Source: Lophium mytilinum
Lineage: Eukaryota > Ascomycota > Dothideomycetes > Mytilinidiales > Mytilinidiaceae
Assembly (NCBI GenBank): GCA_010093605.1
Contig: MU004185.1
Location: forward strand, 1,864,539 to 1,928,538
DNA: 64,000 nucleotides
Reading direction: 5' to 3'
Shown: positions 24,820-35,122 of the stretch, in pieces
How the letters are laid out: each line of letters starts with the position of its first letter
Position numbering within the stretch: position 1 is the stretch's first letter
Made by a program: the position numbers and the translations under genes
The notes under the pieces: model-generated
What the model was told of the DNA's origin: nothing
The model's database searches: none
What the model saw: only the letters and a program-made list of their open reading frames with translations

Positions 24820-25431
24820 ATGCTGTGCTTCATATTTAACCTCAATTATCGGCCCAGCAACATTCTCTTCCGCCATCCTCACCGAAACACGTACTTCAGA
24901 GTTCTCTGTCGCAGACGCACTACGACGGCCATAAGCTCCTGCCTCCAGCGAGGCTGGCATGCCCGCAAACAAGGCACTTCAATACCTCCCGCGCTCAAAG
25001 CCGTTGGCGATAGCTCGACCATCGACTTCGCCTATCTCCCCGAATCCGAGAACGATGTACGGTCGGAAGTTCCAGCGACGCGGATATCGCTTCTTCTAAG
25101 TACAATGTACAGCGGTGTGACCGCCAGAGCCATGCATGAGGAGACTCCCGAGCAGGTATGTCGCCGAACCCCGCGGGAGCACACGAGCACTAACTTGGTT
25201 TCATAGACGCTTCGTCCTATGATCAACCTTATCTCCGGATCCGAGACGTACATCAACGCGTCCTCGGCTATGAGCGAAGTGACGGACAATACTTCTATTA
25301 TGTTCGAAGGCATCCAAGCGAATAGCTCGTCTGGCAACGCGAGACAGGAGATAGAGAATACTGCTGCTGGAGCTGTGAAGCAGTTCTTCAATGGGTTGTT
25401 GGATGATATTATCGGGCCCAAGCGGAAGTGA
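24820..25431 (+). CDS. Small conserved-looking protein, probable mitochondrial presequence
   Basis: Two exons, 24820-25155 and 25207-25431, give 186 residues. The 51-bp intron has a GTATGT donor, an ACTAAC branch site and a TAG acceptor, and the frame is kept, which strongly supports a real gene. The first about 55 residues are rich in Arg, Ser and Thr with almost no acid (…RTTTAISSCLQRGW…), like a mitochondrial targeting peptide. After it come SSTIDFAYLPES and, in exon 2, AMSEVTDN, then a C-terminus KQFFNGLLDDIIG. I recall similar short fungal proteins of unknown function with an AMSEVTDN-type motif, but cannot confirm the family. A role in mitochondria is inference. Confidence 0.62.
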
Positions 25432-26531
25432 ACGAAATGACTCTGTTTGAAAAACGTCCTGAGCGTTTTGCGATTGTATTCACCTATCAGCAGCCAAATC
25501 AAGCCAATGGGTCAATTTGGAGACGAATTTCCCGGCTTGATTGAGTTGAACAAGTACGATTTTATGAACGACGATATGAGCATATGTTGTTCTCGTCAGG
25601 TTTTACTTAGTATGAAATCCATCATAATATCTCACCAGCCCATGGCTTTGAAATCTGTATTTCAACTTCAGGCAGCACCGCATCGTTTGTTACCATTTAA
25701 GAGAACCCTTCTCCCAGATCTTTCCCTTCAAGCTACAGACACGTGAAATATAATATCTCAACCTGGAGGCACTATCTGGCGACCAAGAATAGTTGCCAGG
25801 GCAATGTTTCAACATTGGTCTGCAGCATCGCATTGTTTGTTGCGATTTAGGAAACCCCTCCTCCCAAATCTTCCCATTCAAGCTACAGACAAATGATGTA
25901 TTATATCTCAACCTGGTGGCACCATCTAGCGACCAGGAAAAGTTGACAAGGCAATGTTTCAACAATGGTCTGCTGCATCTCCAATTGGCGGAACAACCTC
26001 AAAACATGTCAAGCTGCGCCTCCTCTCGCCAGAGGAGCGCGACACGGAAATCGTTCAACTTATGCCAGACCACGTTCGGCCGAGCTCGCAAATCATTGGA
26101 CCTGATCATCATATACACCTTCGTCATCAGCAACACTTAATCATTAGTCTGCGATTCAGGAAGTCTAGCATTGGACAGCCGTTCTAAAGAAACGAGGCTT
26201 TCAAGATAGGCGTCCATAGCTGTGATAATTTGAGAGGAGTACCAAGAACACCAAGGACTAGTTAAGTGGGAGGGCAGTCATTTTATAGCTACGGCAAAGA
26301 GGCGTACTCATCCATTGCTAGCGAATTATTTTTACTTCTCTGGCATGAGTGAGGGGGGGGGGTCCATTTTCGGGCCCCTGAGCCTGAGCAGTCTGATCAC
26401 AAGGATGTGCGTCCAACAAAGATTGTAAAAATAAGTAGTTTCAAATATTGAAAAGTAAGCTAAGCAGTAAAAATTACAGGTGATGTAAGCGGTTGAACAA
26501 AGTCGATGTTGTCGCAAGTGTATGGTGAGTT
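25432..26531. other. Intergenic with tandem duplication
   Basis: No supported gene. The main feature is the 150-bp duplication at 25672-25971. A run of nine G lies near 26,353. The end of this stretch is where the missing 5' half of the HET pseudogene should be; I cannot recognise HET sequence in it. Confidence 0.5.
25672..25971. repeat. 150-bp tandem duplication, two diverged copies
   Basis: Copy 1 (25672-25821) and copy 2 (25822-25971) align end to end with exactly the same length. Both begin GCAGCA-CGCAT and share GTTTGTT, CAAGCTACAGACA and ATATCTCAACCTGG at matching places. They differ at many scattered sites, so the duplication is old. No third copy is visible, and the function is unknown. 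Confidence 0.85.
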
Positions 26532-28262
26532 TGCATCGACAAATCGAGCAGTGCCGAACTTTCTGAAGCCATAAACTCCATGTTCGAGTGGTACCGGAGA
26601 TCTAAGGTCTGCTACGCGTACCTCGAGGGCATCTCCGCCGAGGACGTGGATCATTGCGGCGTCCCAGAGGACTGTCACTTGATTCAAGGGCAAGAAAGCG
26701 TCTTCAGTGACTCCAAGTTCGCCCAGCACCGTTGGTTTCGGCGTGGCTGGACGCTGCAGGAGCTAATCGCACCCTCCCGAGTCGAATTATATGGAGAAGA
26801 CTGGGCCTATCTCGGCTCATCCCTGAAACTGCTCGACGAAATCGTTTTCATCACCGGAATTGACGAAAAGGTGCTGAATTCCAATCAAAAGCAAAAAATG
26901 GAATTCTTACGGAGAGCATCCGTTGCACAGCGAATGTCCTGGGCGGCTTCGAGAATGGTTACCCGCCCGGAGGACCAAGCGTACTGTCTGCTCGGGATCT
27001 TTGGCGTTCATATGCCGCTGCTTTACGGGGAAGGTTAAGCTGCATTTCTCCGGTTGCAGGAAGAAATTATGAAGATATCGGATGATCATTCAATATTTGC
27101 CTGGTCGAGCGATCAACCCATTGGAGACTCGTTGCTCCTAGCCCCACATGTGTCATGTTTTAAAAAGTGTGGCACAATTATGCCGTGGAGAGAAGAAGCA
27201 ACACGAGAACCCTTCTCAATGACAAATGCAGGATTGAGCATTACCCTTCCAACTATCCAAAACCAAAACGAAAGCCAAAACCAAGCTGTAGCGATTCTAT
27301 CCTGTCAATATGCTGACGAAACGTCTGGGCCTATCGGGCTGATGCTCAGGAAGGTCCATGGCCACAAGGAAGGGCCACAATCATTCCACGTCACCAAGGG
27401 GTATTGGAGAATCGACACAAGGCATATTTATGGCCGATACGGCAGGACCGTTATCGTGGATCCAGCCGAGGCAGAGACATCACTTGCTTCGAAGAGAGCG
27501 AATATCTTACTGCTGCGACAACAGCCGACAGACTTCTCTGTTCCAGTCACTGGCAAAGCTCTGGCGATCTTCAAACCTGATGTGCCTACGGCATTCTCGA
27601 TCAGCCGTAGTTTTGGGGCCCCGGACCTCAACATTCCGTCGTGGTTGCGGCTCCCGTTCTCCGAGAAAGCCTTTTATCCTTCACTGCACTGGAGACAGGC
27701 GCCATTGACAGGAATAGACACTCTATTGCTTCCCATCCAGGTAGATATCGGAGCTATTCGCATATCATATCGTGACACATCTTTCGTCGTTACGTTCGGA
27801 TTAGAGAAAAGAAACTGGCACCGAGAGGCGCTCGACGCATGGATCAGAATCCATAGCGTTGAAGGTGATCTGACCGTGAAGGAAATTGTGCAGAGAGAGC
27901 AGAGAGTCCACCATGAGAATGGGTTTGCCACAAAGAAATGGGGAAATGCTCATTCCTTTACTCCTAAACAATTTCCAGACGATCGCATACAGCAGTCTAT
28001 CGTGCGGAGTAGGAGAATGGGGGATTTCACATTCGAAATACACGGCAAAGCCACAAAGTTGACCATCTCTGGCGTAGATTTCCCGTCAAAATCAGAGGAG
28101 GCTAGTAAATCCCAAGCTGCTAAAGACAATTATTGGGGAACTTATCAGCCTGAAATCGAGTTTCCAGGTTGGGAGCCAGAACAGATCATGGAGCCAGGAC
28201 AGATTAAGGACCCTTCGTTGAACATCAACCTATTTCAGCTCGAAGACTTGTACTACTCTTAG
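26532..28262 (+). pseudogene. HET-domain gene, 5'-truncated with one nonsense codon
   Basis: From CIDKSSSAELSEAINSMF (26532 on) the frame matches the second half of a HET domain of the HET-D/E class, continuing with VCYAYLEG, WFRRGWTLQELIAP and RPEDQAYCLLGIF...LLYGEG. Directly after LLYGEG the codon at 27036-27038 is TAA where this family has a Glu-Lys pair. The frame then continues unbroken as AAFLRLQEEIMK for another 408 codons to 28262. A single G-to-T change would explain the stop, and the 28 bp there are too short for an intron. Upstream of 26532 the expected N-terminus with the YAILSHTWG motif is absent. The gene is therefore dead, or at most encodes a short fragment. The long intact tail suggests recent loss. 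Confidence 0.8.
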
Positions 28263-29012
28263 AAACCGAGACAGGAATCAGAACAGCAGGAGACAGAAGA
28301 GGAAGAGGCAGAAGAGCGAGAAAGAGTACCAGCCTATCAAACATAACTTGATTGGAACAGTTTGAAGAATTGTGGCTTGGGCACCTTTGTCCATTACTCC
28401 AACCCCACCCACCCCTTCATAACCTGAAGGTCCAGATTCTGCATCTCAGTCACCGATTTCTTGGACCCATCGCAGGGCGCTACGAGGTCTTCCAGATGAC
28501 CTGCCCGCTTGATCGAGAGAAATCTTAGCGCTTCTCTATTCGCATTGAAATTCACCGTAAACTGCATTGACTCCAGTGATATCGTCGGGCCGAGCCGCGA
28601 GACAGTGAACAGCATCATAGAAAAACTCGAAGAATTTACAGGGGAAAAGTGATACCTCTCCTGGACTTCCTTCCGAGTCGGGCTGGTCACGTTGGAAGGG
28701 TTTCTCGTATGTCGTCACGCTGCGTTCCACCGAGGATATGTTGACGGATGCAGGAAGCAGAGCGCAAGAGATGACGTCCTACGACTGTGGATCTGTCGGA
28801 ACTACTTCCGGACTGACTGTGAGGTCGTCGCATGGGTTTGTCTCCTAGAATATTGAGAGAGGGGCGTTGAGGACTTTGGTCGCAGATGATACGGCCAACG
28901 TGGCGTTGATCACCCTGGCAATGAATCGCCTTTTCTCCCGGGAGTTAAGGAAATGTCGGGAGTCCCAAAATACATGCAGTAGGGCTTTGCTGCTATTTTC
29001 CACCAGATACCG
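28263..29012. other. Intergenic, possible F-box-like remnant
   Basis: No supported gene. On the minus strand at 28394-28690 a 98-codon frame contains VNFNANREALRFLS, which resembles a motif I associate with fungal F-box-type proteins. The flanking match is poor and lies in another frame (FFYDAVHCLA), so it may be a decayed piece. Confidence in that reading is low. Confidence 0.3.
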
Positions 29013-31237
29013 TTAGTACAGTTCAAAGACCTCCGGATCACAGCTTCTAGCTCTCCATTGTTCAACGGCTTCGCCCTTCATCAAGCCAGGAACGTAACAC
29101 TCTCCGATAAATCGAAACCTTGTTCCTGATGGCCTCACCACAAATGGGACTTTCCCGCCAAACAAAACCACAATCATGTCGCCTTCTTTCATCGTCTTCG
29201 GACCTATGCCCATTCGGCCATCTTGGGTCAAGAAGAATCTTCTGTCCATGCAAGCACGGACGAAAGCCTGATGGAAGCGGCCTGAATCAACTTTACTTGA
29301 CAATGCTAGTCTCATTCGGTAGGCCATGGATACAGTAGCAATTTGATGGCCCAGGTGCTCTAAGAACCATCGCGTTGCATCCTTTAGAAAGCCGGATCTC
29401 TCACCCTTAGACACCGATTCGTTGCTTGGCCCTGCAGTCAGAGTGGAGATAAAAGTGTGGAAGGTATCATCCTCCCCGGTCCCCTCAGTTGGCTGAGGGC
29501 GCTTTGCTAATAGATTCCAAGCAGCTCCCACAAAATCACGCTCTTCCTGGTATGTTTTGAAGCCGAAGCCATAACTTGTAAGCTGGTCACCATATGCTTT
29601 TATGACATCGGCCTGAACTCCCTGCAAGTTGATACCATCTGCTGAGGTGTCGGCGCGCAACGTATCGGTACTCAGGGGCTCGTCGCCATCCGCATTGTAC
29701 GCGTTAGGGTTACGAGAAATTGAGAGAGGCATGGCTGCTTTCTCATAGCACCAATCCGGTACCCACGACGGCCAAGAAGACTGCTCTATGGTCTGAGTCT
29801 CGCCTGCATGGGACAAAACTAGAAGATTCCTGTGCTTTTTTATCAAGAACAGGGCCACATTCCGATATACATTTTTGGTTGATTGGTTGTAGTCCGGTTT
29901 TATCAACGTATATAGTTCCCCGTCGTAGTGTTCCGCGTCATAGTGTTCCACGTCGACGAATTGTCTAGTTTCCTCTGATAGACCGAAGGCTGCGTAAACC
30001 TTATCCACTGGCTGCGTTGCATGTCGATTCCGAAATTCTCTCAGGAGGTCGAGAAGGGGAATCTTGCAGTCTTGAATCTTATCGTCGTGCATCTTGTCGT
30101 CTTGGTTTTTGACGTTGTGGATCTCGTACATCTCCCATGTTGCTGCCGCAGCTGAGACTGGCAAGAGGTCATCTAGTTGCTGCAGTGGGTATTTAAGAAC
30201 GGGAGGCACGGCGTATCCCATAGTCTGGAACCATAGGGCGGCCTGACCCAGGGCAGACCATTGAATCTCCCAGTCACCGAGAATTGCTACTGCTTGCTTT
30301 GCAAGAACTGCCTCTTGCACTACCTAGATGTTGAAGCAGTACACGTCAGCAAGTGGCCTGTTTGAGTGTTTGCACCTTTCAGACGCCTTAGTGAAGCCTG
30401 CATTGTCCCAACTTCGTGTTGACAGAGTGCCAGAACTTCATAGTCTGACAACGATGGGTGAAAAGGGATACATGTTGCGAAATGACCTACCCAGACACGC
30501 TGGAACCAAGGATTCGAGAAAAATTCACGCAGAATGTCCCATTCAGAAGCCGACGGGGCGGGAAATCCATAAGCCATATTGCGATTGACGGAGTCTTCGG
30601 CATTTTTCAGTGACACCAGCCGATTTCGGCCACCTTGAATATTCCTCATCGCTTGTGCAATGAAGGAAAGCACCACCGGCATAACTCCATACCTCCCAAT
30701 GTGAGAAGGGCCTACAATATTCAACAAGTGGGCATCCCCTTTGCCAAGCCAGATCTTGACCGTTCCAGCTTTTTCATATATTGTCCCCATCATCTTGACC
30801 TGGCTTTCCCTTTCTGCAACATCCTCCTGGTTTATACAAATAGAATCAATCCATACCAAAGTATGCAAAGTGCTGGCGTTTTCCCGCTGCTCATTCCGAT
30901 TCTTCGCGAATTCACCCCACGCGTTCCGGCTGGAGTGCAATACATGCTTCTCGGGCCAAAGGATCACCGAGTCCCAGTTCGGAAACGGGCGCAGGTGTTT
31001 CAATGCATCGTATAGATTTTTGGTGACGCTTTTGGGGACTCCGTTGCATGTGATCGGTTCTGCGGCCATTTCAAGTCCCCAGACGTACGAGATGGCTTCG
31101 TAACTGGGTGGGTCTTCTACATCGTTGACGGTGATTAAAGCGCACTCTATACTCTCCGAAGGGAAGCCAGGTTTGATGGATAGAAGCCGAATAGATCTTT
31201 GCCCTATAGGGTGGTAGATGGTGTCACGGCTGTGCAT
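29013..31237 (-). CDS. HET-domain (heterokaryon incompatibility) protein
   Basis: Predicted 685 residues from exon 31237-30491 and exon 30323-29013, with a 167-bp intron (GTAGGT donor, CTAG acceptor). The join restores the usual FQRVW/VVQEAVLAK. The longer frame to 31297 begins with TTG, so the ATG at 31237 is chosen. HET domain motifs are YEAISYVWG (46-54), VWIDSICINQ (128-137) and VKIWLGKGD (160-168). A central RNRHATQPVDKVYAAFGL segment and a C-terminal GRMGIGPKTMKEGD...FIGECYV are standard for this family. The protein is predicted to act in allorecognition. It is a different lineage from the HET protein at 18587-21201, with a shorter N-terminus and its own sequence. Nothing suggests it is broken. 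Confidence 0.88.
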
Positions 31238-31620
31238 CTTGCCCGGAGCTAACGAGGCTGTAGAGCAAGAGGAACCGATGACAAAACGAGGTTGCAAGTG
31301 GTAAGTAAATCTTAAAGGACTTACGTCTATGCTTATCTATTAACAAAAGGCGATGATGACATACCGCAGCGTTCGACATGCAGATGAAACTCGTCTCAGA
31401 TCCTGTGCCACGGTGGATTTGTTAACGATGATTGGCTCGCACAGTGGACTTAGGGCTGAGCTCAGCCATCGGGCTGAGTATTACGTATGCTGCGCCCCCT
31501 CTTCTGCATTATCGTCTGAAAGCGTATAAGGAGGCGTGGAAACTCTAGGCCGACAAGCTACTCAACTATATATTTCGACTCGTAAGTAGCTTAGTACTCT
31601 TTGCAGGACTGCAGCTCATT
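31238..31620. other. Divergent intergenic region
   Basis: 383 bp between the HET gene (minus) and the membrane-protein gene (plus), so it should hold both promoters. A TATATA run lies near 31,566 upstream of the plus-strand gene. I see no other clear motif. Confidence 0.4.
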
Positions 31621-32565
31621 ATGAATCTTCTTTCTCGCATACATCATGACGCTAGTCTGCGTAACCTCAGTGAGTCTTCCTCTAATCCCTTTTTCTCAAC
31701 AGGTAATTCAAATGAATACTGATCGTGAATCTTAGCTGTCTATGCGCAGTGGTAAGCCCTTATCGCACGCTTTATTTGTCGTGGTTGCAAATTCTAAATT
31801 GCGAAATTTAGGTTATCCCTGTGTGCGATTCTCGCGTGTTGCATTGCAAACATATGGGTGCTAGTCAATATGATGCTATATGGGGCCTACAATCCTCACC
31901 GTCCTCTACCATCACTCTGGCGTGCTCGGCCTATAGTTCAAACGTTGAACGTTTTGTAAGCTTTTGGAATAGTCCAACACTTGTCGTAGCAAAGAAAGCA
32001 AAGGACGGGCGATACAGTTGCTAACACATATCTTGCTACCAGATTCTTCCCGATTGCTCCAATTGCAGTAATCATGCCGTACCTTTCCAAATATCATCGC
32101 CAATGGTTCACCTTCGGCGTGTTATGGTGGTGCATCCTACCTACCTACTATTCTTTCATTCTGCCCTTCAGAAACGACCTTGGAAACATTACGCTATCTG
32201 CATATTACTCCATGATCCTTATCTTTCTCGCCGTCATGCCATGCGTGCCCCTATTAAAAGACAATTATTCCTCCAATCGCTCTATCTTCCAGGTCGGCTT
32301 TACGATCTCCATAAGCTTTTGGGTCGGCCAAACCAACTCTGTATCCTTTACTTCACAATTACCTCGGCTAATCGTACCGCATTTTGAGTGGGCTGCTGTT
32401 CCTGCGGGCGTAGCAGCTGTGCTTTATCTCGTTGCTGCTAAGAAAGGGCACGGATTGGTTTATAGTCAGACGCTTGGAGGCCCTGGGGTTGAGCCAATAT
32501 CGCTTGCTCTTCCCAGCTTAGAACCGGAGTATAGCGCGATCACTCACGGGAACATTCGCCTGTAA
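31621..32565 (+). CDS. Multi-pass membrane protein of unknown function
   Basis: Four exons (31621-31669, 31736-31751, 31812-31955, 32043-32565) give 243 residues. The second exon is only 16 nt. The frame closes only when it is included, giving ...NLTVYAQWLSLCAILACC. Splice sites are GTGAGT/TTAG, GTAAGC/TTTAG and GTAAGC/CCAG with a TGCTAAC branch site. Hydrophobic stretches of transmembrane length occur near residues 24-46, 66-82, 88-105, 115-132, 145-160 and 180-197, so about six helices are likely. The tail is polar. I recognise no family. Size and topology recall membrane-bound terpene cyclases, but no catalytic acidic motif is visible and no biosynthetic genes lie nearby. Confidence 0.65.
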
Positions 32566-33080
32566 CTTTCAAATCAGGAGATGCCTGATCATCCATGGCG
32601 GGACTTTAAGTACAACGAGCAGAGAGAGGCAGGTTTCTTGAATTAGAATATCGACGGGCGAGGCCACTTTGGTACGACCTTCAGATCTTAGTCGATATGT
32701 AGACCTCAAGTTGCGGAGACCATGCTCGAGCACGGCTGGAGGATGAGATGTAGTCACAAGGGCGAGGAGAATGGATGTTAGATTCAGGTCCGTTCCAGGA
32801 GTTGGCATAAAAGAATCACGTGACCTTTTGAAAACTACTCCCACCATCATCTCTATCCACGTCTTAAAAGAATCCATGGTACCTAGGTACTAATTATCGC
32901 CCAGAAAAAGCTAGCAATGCCTCGAAAATAAGTACATCTCTCATCTCTCGAGCAACCTTGTCGCCCAGCCGAACGCCACGGCCCGAGCATGCTCCTTAGG
33001 CTACTATCCCCGCCCGGCCCACTTCTACCCCAGACTTCACCCCTCGGTAAACTCGCTGACACTTACTCGACGACATTTCC
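32566..33080. other. Intergenic, 3' of membrane protein and 5' of phosphotransferase
   Basis: About 500 bp. A 102-codon minus frame (32569-32877, ATG start) covers much of it, but it has no recognisable domain or splice support and is not called. A CACGTG palindrome lies at about 32,817-32,822. Confidence 0.4.
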
Positions 33081-34485
33081 ATGAGTACTCCTCGTTCTCT
33101 GGTATACCTCATGTCCAAGCCCCAAAACCGCTGTTGGCGAGGTGCAGCTTTATCACGCCAAGGAAATCGGCACTCGCCATACATGAATCCCACCCCTAAA
33201 CCTACCACACGCCACGACCTCCCTGATGTCGCGCTAGGAGCATACCTCCTATCTCATCTTCCCGGACTTACTCTACCAATTGTGTCTACAAAGATTGGAT
33301 ATGGCCAAAGCAACCCTACCTATTTCGTCGACGATTCTGCAGGCGAGCGGTATATCCTCCGCAAGAAACCAGCCGGAACAATTATAAGCCCTGTTGCGCA
33401 TCAAGTCGATAGAGAATTTAGGGTCCTTGAGGCTCTAGGGAAGGTGGATGGGTTCCCAGTTCCCAAAGTTTTTTGCCTGTGTATGGACAACGAGGTTATA
33501 GGAACAGCGTTCTTTGTTAGCAAGAACTGCCCCATCGATGGGGAAGTAGGCTAATGTTTGCGCCTAGGTCATGGAGTTTGTTCGCGGACGCATAATCACG
33601 GACCCCGATCTCTCTACTCTGAGCAAGGGTGACAGGAGAGCTGCGTGGTTTTCCGTTGTTGAAACGCTGGCATGGTTGCATAGCATCGACCCGGACGCAA
33701 TCGGCCTCTCCGGCTTTGGAAAGAAGACAGACTTTTACAAAAGGCATTGCAACACCTTCTCGCGTATTGAGGCACAACAAGCCAAAGTCTTAGATATCAA
33801 GACCAAGAAGCCGCTTGGAAGAGCTCACGACGCATTCGATGAGATCATCGACTTCATCCGAAAGAGGTTACCGGGTGAAAAGACAAGCATCGTGCATGGG
33901 GATTACAAGTTTGATAATCTGGTCCTACATCCGACTGAACCTCGTTTAATTGCAATCTTGGACTTGGAATTGAGCACGATTGGACATCCGCTTATGGATG
34001 CTGTGTATGTTGTGGGGCCGTATTGGAACAGAGCGGACGGAGCGCACGCGGGACCTACAAGAGATGATATGGGCGGGCCGGTCTATGAACCTGCAAATCT
34101 GGAAGCAGGGGGCATGCCGAGGATGGACGAGCTGTTGGATAAGTACGCAGAGGTGGCAGGCTGGGACCCAAGGGAAGACAGATGGGAGGTTGCAAAGGTG
34201 TTTCATTTGATGAGGGCAAGTTTGTCCCCAGTCTTTACTCATGCGAGAGAGCGCCTTAGATCGTTTCCAAGACGATTCAAATGAGCACTTGATACACTGA
34301 CCATGCACTAACATTTCTCACAGGGCGGCACGATATCCCACGGTATTCAAGCCCGCACTATCAGTGGCCAAGCCAGCTCTGAGTTCTCACATATCTACTT
34401 CGAAAACACTCGGCGTAGTCTTGATTCTGCGCTGAGGAAAGTGCGTGATATCAAGATGAAAGAGGGTGAAAAGAGCAGTCTATAG
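33081..34485 (+). CDS. ACAD10/11-type aminoglycoside phosphotransferase-like kinase
   Basis: Three exons (33081-33515, 33568-34215, 34324-34485) give 414 residues, or 380 if the ATG at 33183 is used. The first 34 residues of the longer form are Arg-rich and acid-free and could be an organelle targeting peptide. Intron 2 is GC-AG (GCAAGT donor). The family is shown by GYGQSNPTYFV, RYILRKKPAG (Lys of the nucleotide pocket), FFVMEFVRGRI across intron 1, HGDYKFDNLVLHPTEPR (catalytic Asp of the HGDxxxxN loop), ILDLELSTIGHPLMD, and the C-terminal GGTISHGIQARTISGQASS. This domain heads ACAD10/ACAD11 in animals, where it phosphorylates 4-hydroxyacyl-CoA. Fungi often carry it as a separate protein. 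No dehydrogenase is encoded here. Substrate is inferred from family. Confidence 0.87.
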
Positions 34486-35122
34486 CTTTTTAAAGAGCCC
34501 CAGTGATTGCAACTTCTTTCAATTTAGCCAAGATGACGAAAGAACCTTGGAGACATCTAGTTGATAACGCTGTGACCAGGAGGGGTATTGCACGTAACGG
34601 TGAAGACCGGTGCGATGCGCGTGCGATGTTTGACGGTACACCCGATGCTGCCAAGAAACGTCCTGGAAAGAAGGGAAGGTGGAGGCCATTCCCGCTCTGA
34701 GTGTGCTTCGCGAAGATAGCGGGTGGTGGAGTGACAATGAGTTGGAGATAATCGAATGAAGTTAGATTGCATACGATGGAAATATTAACGAAACTCAGAG
34801 TGAAAGATGTCTGACCTATCTGCTCGAATGGAACCTATCTGAAGATAAGGACTAGATGTACAAGACATTTGACGTCGGTATTTTCACCGCTCGTCCTTCA
34901 GACTTCGTAGGAAAGGATTAGAGTCAAATCAAATGCATGCCATCATTACTCAACACTCTCTTCCTACATACTATATGATCCAGATTCCGATAAACTTCCT
35001 ATGACAGTTCCTAGAGCTTACCTTGAAAACAAAAGTTTCAGAATACTGCTCCATATGACCAACGTGTTGTTTCACGAATCCAATCATCTGGTCCGCACGT
35101 GACATGAGGCATATCAGACCTC
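34486..35122. other. Intergenic between convergent genes
   Basis: About 640 bp between the 3' ends of the phosphotransferase gene and the large DUF6603 gene. The small open frames here have no support and I see nothing else. Confidence 0.45.

Noticed and set aside
27039-27066. Possible 28-bp intron removing the stop in the HET pseudogene
   Set aside because: GTTAAG...TTGCAG is far below workable intron length, and removing it would delete conserved residues of the AFLRLQEEI segment.
31621-32565. Membrane protein as a Pyr4-type terpene cyclase
   Set aside because: Length and helix count fit, but no conserved acidic catalytic residues are visible and no prenyltransferase or oxidase genes are nearby.
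32569-32877. 102-codon minus-strand frame with an ATG start
   Set aside because: No domain, no splice support, and it abuts the 3' end of the membrane-protein gene; a chance frame is likely.
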